A stretch of DNA of 64,000 nucleotides, from the NCBI RefSeq assembly GCF_947501905.1, contig NZ_CANMXL010000003.1, positions 434,001 through 498,000 on the forward strand, read 5' to 3'. Under the pieces are notes generated by a model. It was not told the DNA's origin. It searched no databases and saw only the letters and a list, made by a program, of their open reading frames with translations. The stretch comes from an uncultured Winogradskyella sp. (GTDB lineage Bacteria > Bacteroidota > Bacteroidia > Flavobacteriales > Flavobacteriaceae). The number at the start of each line of letters is the position of its first letter. Position 1 is the first letter of the stretch. Shown piece by piece: positions 61,482-64,000 of this stretch. Both the position numbers and the translations under genes were made by a program.

Positions 61482-62456
61482 TTATCCTACTGTAGCACGC
61501 TTAAATCCTGTTACTTCTACGTTACCGTAAGTAGCTACATATTGTGCAACAGTTTTCTTTTCGTCTTTAATAAAAGCTTGGTCTAATAAACACTGCTCGT
61601 TATCTAACGTTGTGTTATCAGAGATAAAACGCTCCATCTTACCTGGTAAAATGCGATCCCAGATTTGTTCTGGTTTACCTTCAGCTTTTAGTTCTGCTTT
61701 TGCATCTTCTTCAGCTTGTGCTAATACTTCAGGAGTTAATTGAGACATAGAGATGTATTTTGGCACATTCTTTAAAGTCTTACCTAAACGTCCTAATTCG
61801 ATATTATCTTTTTCGATAACAGCGATACGAGCTTCAGTTTCTGAAGCTACATAAGCTGGGTCAAAATCTTTGTAAGATAATGTAGTTGCACCCATTGAGG
61901 CAACTTGCATAGCAACATCTTTACCTAAAGTTTCGATGTTATCCACAACAGCAGAGAAACCAACTATTGCAGCAATTTTGTTAATGTGAACGTAAGAGCC
62001 TACATAAGCAGCTTCTATAACTTCAAATGCATTGATGTCTAATTTTTCACCAATTACACCAGTTTGTTCAACTAATTTTTCTGCAACAGTCATTCCGCCA
62101 AAATCAGCAGCTAAGAAATCTTCTTTGTTGCTGTAGTTTAAAGCGATATCTCCAAAGTCACTTGCTAACTTTAAAAAGTTTTCGTTTTTACCAACAAAAT
62201 CAGTTTCACAACCTAATACAAGAGCAATGCCTTTTGTGTTGTCTGCGTTAATTTTTGCAACAGCTGCACCTTCAGAAGAATCTCTGTCCGCTCTTTTTGC
62301 TGCAACTTTTTGACCTTTTTTACGTAAAACTTCGATTGCTTTGTCAAAATCACCACCAGCTTCAACTAGTGCTTTTTTACAATCCATCATACCAGCACCA
62401 GTAGCTTTTCTAAGCTTGTTTACTTCTGCTGCTGAAATTTTTACTGTGTTTTCCAT
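61482..62456 (-). CDS. tsf: translation elongation factor Ts
   Basis: A 324-residue EF-Ts, the nucleotide exchange factor for EF-Tu. The N-terminal UBA-like domain reads VNKLRKATGAGMMDCKKALVEAGGDFDKAIEVLRKKG (residues 9-45). The core has TKGIALVLGCETDFVGKN (near 74-91) with the TDF-V element, and the C-terminal part has YVHINKIAAIVGFSAVV. Longer than E. coli EF-Ts (283), as in other Bacteroidota. It is downstream of rpsB by 86 bases, with an attenuator-like hairpin in between. Confidence 0.97.
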   Translation of the reverse strand: MENTVKISAAEVNKLRKATGAGMMDCKKALVEAGGDFDKAIEVLRKKGQKVAAKRADRDSSEGAAVAKINADNTKGIALVLGCETDFVGKNENFLKLASDFGDIALNYSNKEDFLAADFGGMTVAEKLVEQTGVIGEKLDINAFEVIEAAYVGSYVHINKIAAIVGFSAVVDNIETLGKDVAMQVASMGATTLSYKDFDPAYVASETEARIAVIEKDNIELGRLGKTLKNVPKYISMSQLTPEVLAQAEEDAKAELKAEGKPEQIWDRILPGKMERFISDNTTLDNEQCLLDQAFIKDEKKTVAQYVATYGNVEVTGFKRATVG

Positions 62457-62472
62457 AGTATATTAAAATTTG

Positions 62473-62518
62473 AAAAAGTCGCTTAACTATTTTCTGATTT
62501 GAAAAGAATTAAACGACT
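62473..62518 (-). terminator. possible attenuator hairpin between rpsB and tsf
   Basis: AGTCGCTTAA (62477-62486) pairs with TTAAACGACT (62509-62518) with one mismatch, followed by five Ts on the minus strand. Since tsf lies beyond it, it may give partial termination between rpsB and tsf. Confidence 0.5.
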
Positions 62519-62542
62519 CTTAAATATTGTATAATTCTTTAT

Positions 62543-63325
62543 TTATTCTTCTTCTTGAGCTGCAACCGGAGCTGCTTTTTTAGCTTCGGCTTTTGGTGCT
62601 GGAGCTGCTGCTTTATCTTCTTTTTCTGTACGCTCAGCTTTTCTTTCGTTTAAACCGTCTGCTACTGCAGAAGTCACGATAGATAAAACTTTATCGATAG
62701 ACTTAGAAGCATCATCATTTGCAGGAATTAAATAATCTACCTGACGTGGGTCAGAGTTAGTATCTACCATTGCAAAGATTGGGATATTTAATTTTTGAGC
62801 TTCTTTAATAGCAATATGCTCACGCTTAATATCTACGACGAATAAAGCACCTGGTAAACGCGTCATGTCTGAGATAGAACCTAAGTTTTTCTCTAATTTA
62901 GCACGTTGACGGTCTACTTGTAAACGTTCTTTTTTAGATAAAGAGTTGAATGTTCCGTCTTTCTTCATTCTGTCAATTGCAGCCATTTTCTTAACAGCTT
63001 TTCTGATAGTTACGAAGTTAGTTAACATTCCACCAGGCCATCTTTCAGTAATGTATGGTTGGTTTACAGCACCTGCTTTGTCAGCTACGATGTCTTTAGC
63101 TTGTTTTTTTGTAGCTACGAATAAGATTTTCTTACCAGAAGCAGCTATTTTTTTCATTGCTTCTGCAGTTTCTGTAATCTTAGCTGCAGTTTTGTAAAGG
63201 TTGATAATATGGATGCCATTACGCTCCATATAGATGTAAGGTGCCATGTTTGGATCCCACTTACGTGTAAGGTGACCGAAGTGTACACCTGCCTCAAGTA
63301 ATTCTTTTACTTCTACTTTTTCCAT
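62543..63325 (-). CDS. rpsB: 30S ribosomal protein S2
   Basis: A 260-residue S2. The start is ATG 63325 (MEKVEVKELLEAGVHFGHLTRKWDPNMAPYIY), the family's usual N-terminus; the upstream in-frame TTG at 63358 is not used. Further marks are FVATKKQAKDIVADKAG (near 67-83) and RLPGALFVVDIKREHIAIKEAQKLNIPIFAMVDTNSDP (near 145-183). The last 30 residues are an Ala/Lys/Glu-rich extension, common in Bacteroidota S2. It heads the rpsB-tsf operon. Confidence 0.97.
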   Translation of the reverse strand: MEKVEVKELLEAGVHFGHLTRKWDPNMAPYIYMERNGIHIINLYKTAAKITETAEAMKKIAASGKKILFVATKKQAKDIVADKAGAVNQPYITERWPGGMLTNFVTIRKAVKKMAAIDRMKKDGTFNSLSKKERLQVDRQRAKLEKNLGSISDMTRLPGALFVVDIKREHIAIKEAQKLNIPIFAMVDTNSDPRQVDYLIPANDDASKSIDKVLSIVTSAVADGLNERKAERTEKEDKAAAPAPKAEAKKAAPVAAQEEE

Positions 63326-63361
63326 TTTGTAATAGTTTACGTTCTGTTGAATTAGCAATGA

Positions 63362-63427
63362 TTAAGTGGTCGCTTTTGCTTGCCTTAACCATTTAGATGC
63401 TAAACTAAATCCTGATGTTACCATCAT
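63362..63427 (-). CDS. possible 21-residue leader peptide upstream of rpsB
   Basis: ATG-ATG at 63427-63422, stop at 63364-63362. The peptide MMVTSGFSLASKWLRQAKATT is basic. The frame has no stop for 30 or more codons further upstream (through the dyad at 63455-63469 and the rpsI terminator), but no ATG there. It ends 36 bases before the rpsB ATG, a position that would suit a regulatory leader. Evidence is only positional. Confidence 0.25.
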   Translation of the reverse strand: MMVTSGFSLASKWLRQAKATT

Positions 63428-63454
63428 GGACAACAATAACTGGTTTAATTTTTT

Positions 63455-63469
63455 GTCGAAATATTCGAC
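63455..63469. repeat. dyad GTCGAA-ATA-TTCGAC in the rpsI-rpsB gap
   Basis: A perfect 6-bp inverted repeat around ATA, in the leader region of rpsB. It could be an operator or an RNA hairpin of the rpsB leader; nothing else in the 211-base gap (63326-63536) apart from the terminator and the small peptide frame is notable. Confidence 0.45.
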
Positions 63470-63479
63470 GATTTCAATA

Positions 63480-63520
63480 AAATAAAATAATTCAGAATCT
63501 GAATTAACAGACTCTGAATT
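63480..63520 (-). terminator. intrinsic terminator of rplM-rpsI
   Basis: On the minus strand AATTCAGAGTCTG (63520-63508), six-base loop, CAGATTCTGAATT (63501-63489), with one G-T wobble, then TATTTTATTTT. It ends the L13-S9 transcript. Confidence 0.75.
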
Positions 63521-63536
63521 AAGTGTTGTTTGGATA

Positions 63537-63923
63537 TTAACGTTTCGAGAATTGGAATTTCTTACGCGCTTTCTTCTGACCGAATTTCTTACGCTCTACC
63601 ATTCTTGGATCTCTAGTTAATAGACCTTCTGGCTTTAATACTAGTCTGTTTTCAGGATCAAGCTCGCACATAGCTCGAGATAATCCTAAACGTATTGCTT
63701 CTGCCTGGCCGGTGATACCACCTCCATATACGTTAACAGTAATATCAAAGTTGCCATCATTGTTAGTCAAGGCTAAAGGTTGGTTTACTTTATACTGCAA
63801 TGTTGCAGTAGTAAAATAATCCGCCATGTCTTTTTTGTTCACCGTGATGTTACCTTTTCCTTTGGCAACGTACACACGAGCAACAGCCGTCTTTCTACGG
63901 CCAATTTTGTGAATTACTTCCAT
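63537..63923 (-). CDS. rpsI: 30S ribosomal protein S9
   Basis: A 128-residue S9. It begins MEVIHKIGRRKTAVARVYVAKGKGNITVN and ends with the basic tail in which RDPRMVERKKFGQKKARKKFQFSKR contacts the P-site tRNA; the invariant C-terminal SKR is present. Length is standard (about 128-130). Its ATG overlaps the stop of the upstream rplM (TAATG), so the two are translationally coupled, as in most bacteria. Confidence 0.97.
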   Translation of the reverse strand: MEVIHKIGRRKTAVARVYVAKGKGNITVNKKDMADYFTTATLQYKVNQPLALTNNDGNFDITVNVYGGGITGQAEAIRLGLSRAMCELDPENRLVLKPEGLLTRDPRMVERKKFGQKKARKKFQFSKR

Positions 63924-64000
63924 TAGTTAATTTCGTTTAAATTAATTGCTTTTGGCTTCTGCGCTTCGTGAGCGTGCTCAGTACCAGAAACAACTGTTAA
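63923..64000 (-). CDS. rplM: 50S ribosomal protein L13, C-terminal end
   Basis: Only the last 25 codons are inside the window: LTVVSGTEHAHEAQKPKAIN...ending NEIN-stop. The EHxHxAQKP segment is the typical L13 C-terminus. The stop overlaps the S9 start codon. The gene continues beyond base 64000. Confidence 0.88.
   Translation of the reverse strand, partial: LTVVSGTEHAHEAQKPKAINLNEIN

Noticed and set aside
1..64000. Prophage, insertion sequence, integrative element or CRISPR array
   Set aside because: No transposase, integrase, phage structural gene, terminal repeat or regularly spaced repeat was found on reading both strands.

Overview
The window is a stretch of ordinary chromosome from a member of the Flavobacteriaceae (Bacteroidota), probably a marine genus related to Olleya, Winogradskyella or Lacinutrix. 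The genus is inference. The evidence is the low GC content, exported proteins whose signal peptides end in a CFSQ- or YAQ-like cleavage site, a TonB-dependent receptor with a carboxypeptidase-like N-terminal domain, DUF2490, DUF6503-like and plug-domain proteins, an ExbB-hypothetical-ExbD-ExbD cluster, and TAnnTTTG -7 promoter boxes typical of the phylum. No phage, insertion sequence, CRISPR array or rRNA is visible. There is one tRNA gene (Ser, GGA).

Layout. Positions 1-750 hold the 3' end of a class Ia ribonucleotide reductase alpha gene. Positions 850-4709 are an accessory patch: two zinc-ribbon membrane proteins (one a CPBP protease), a duplicated-domain lipoprotein, an unknown exported protein, a DUF6503-like protein and a decayed copy of its 3' end. 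Positions 4754-13131 hold a PiT phosphate transporter, a DUF2490/PepSY-like pair, a YwqK-like protein, and a beta-helix lipoprotein paired with a TonB-dependent receptor. Positions 13352-21533 are mostly housekeeping: dgt, dxs, tadA, a cold-shock gene, a ClC protein lacking its gating glutamate, and aspS. Positions 21648-28365 are a TetR-controlled RND efflux operon with a candidate operator. Positions 28486-34478 hold a polyprenyl synthetase and the 2-oxoglutarate dehydrogenase genes sucA and sucB.

Positions 34905-42905 are the most unusual part. An ECF sigma factor and a TPR-bearing membrane protein, probably its anti-sigma factor, are transcribed rightward. Leftward run a small secreted protein made of two repeats, a lipoprotein, and an operon of PKD/outer-membrane protein, exported CHAT caspase-like protease with TPR repeats, and a retropepsin-like aspartyl protease. 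The first two leftward genes share an identical promoter architecture (AAACAGGGTAACA, 17 bases, ATATAA) that is a good candidate for the target of the neighbouring sigma factor. The cluster may be a cell-envelope sensing and proteolysis system.

Positions 42927-50601 contain tatD, ansA, tRNA-Ser, the ExbB/ExbD energising complex, a beta-barrel protein and an OmpA-like exported protein. Positions 50598-59964 contain rpoN, asnS, an MMPL/RND exporter, and two convergent envelope genes. The right end is the translation cluster frr, pyrH, tsf, rpsB, rpsI and rplM, all leftward, with rplM cut by the window edge. Several genes (tadA, the polyprenyl synthetase, tatD) have a -7 box exactly four bases before ATG, which predicts leaderless mRNAs.
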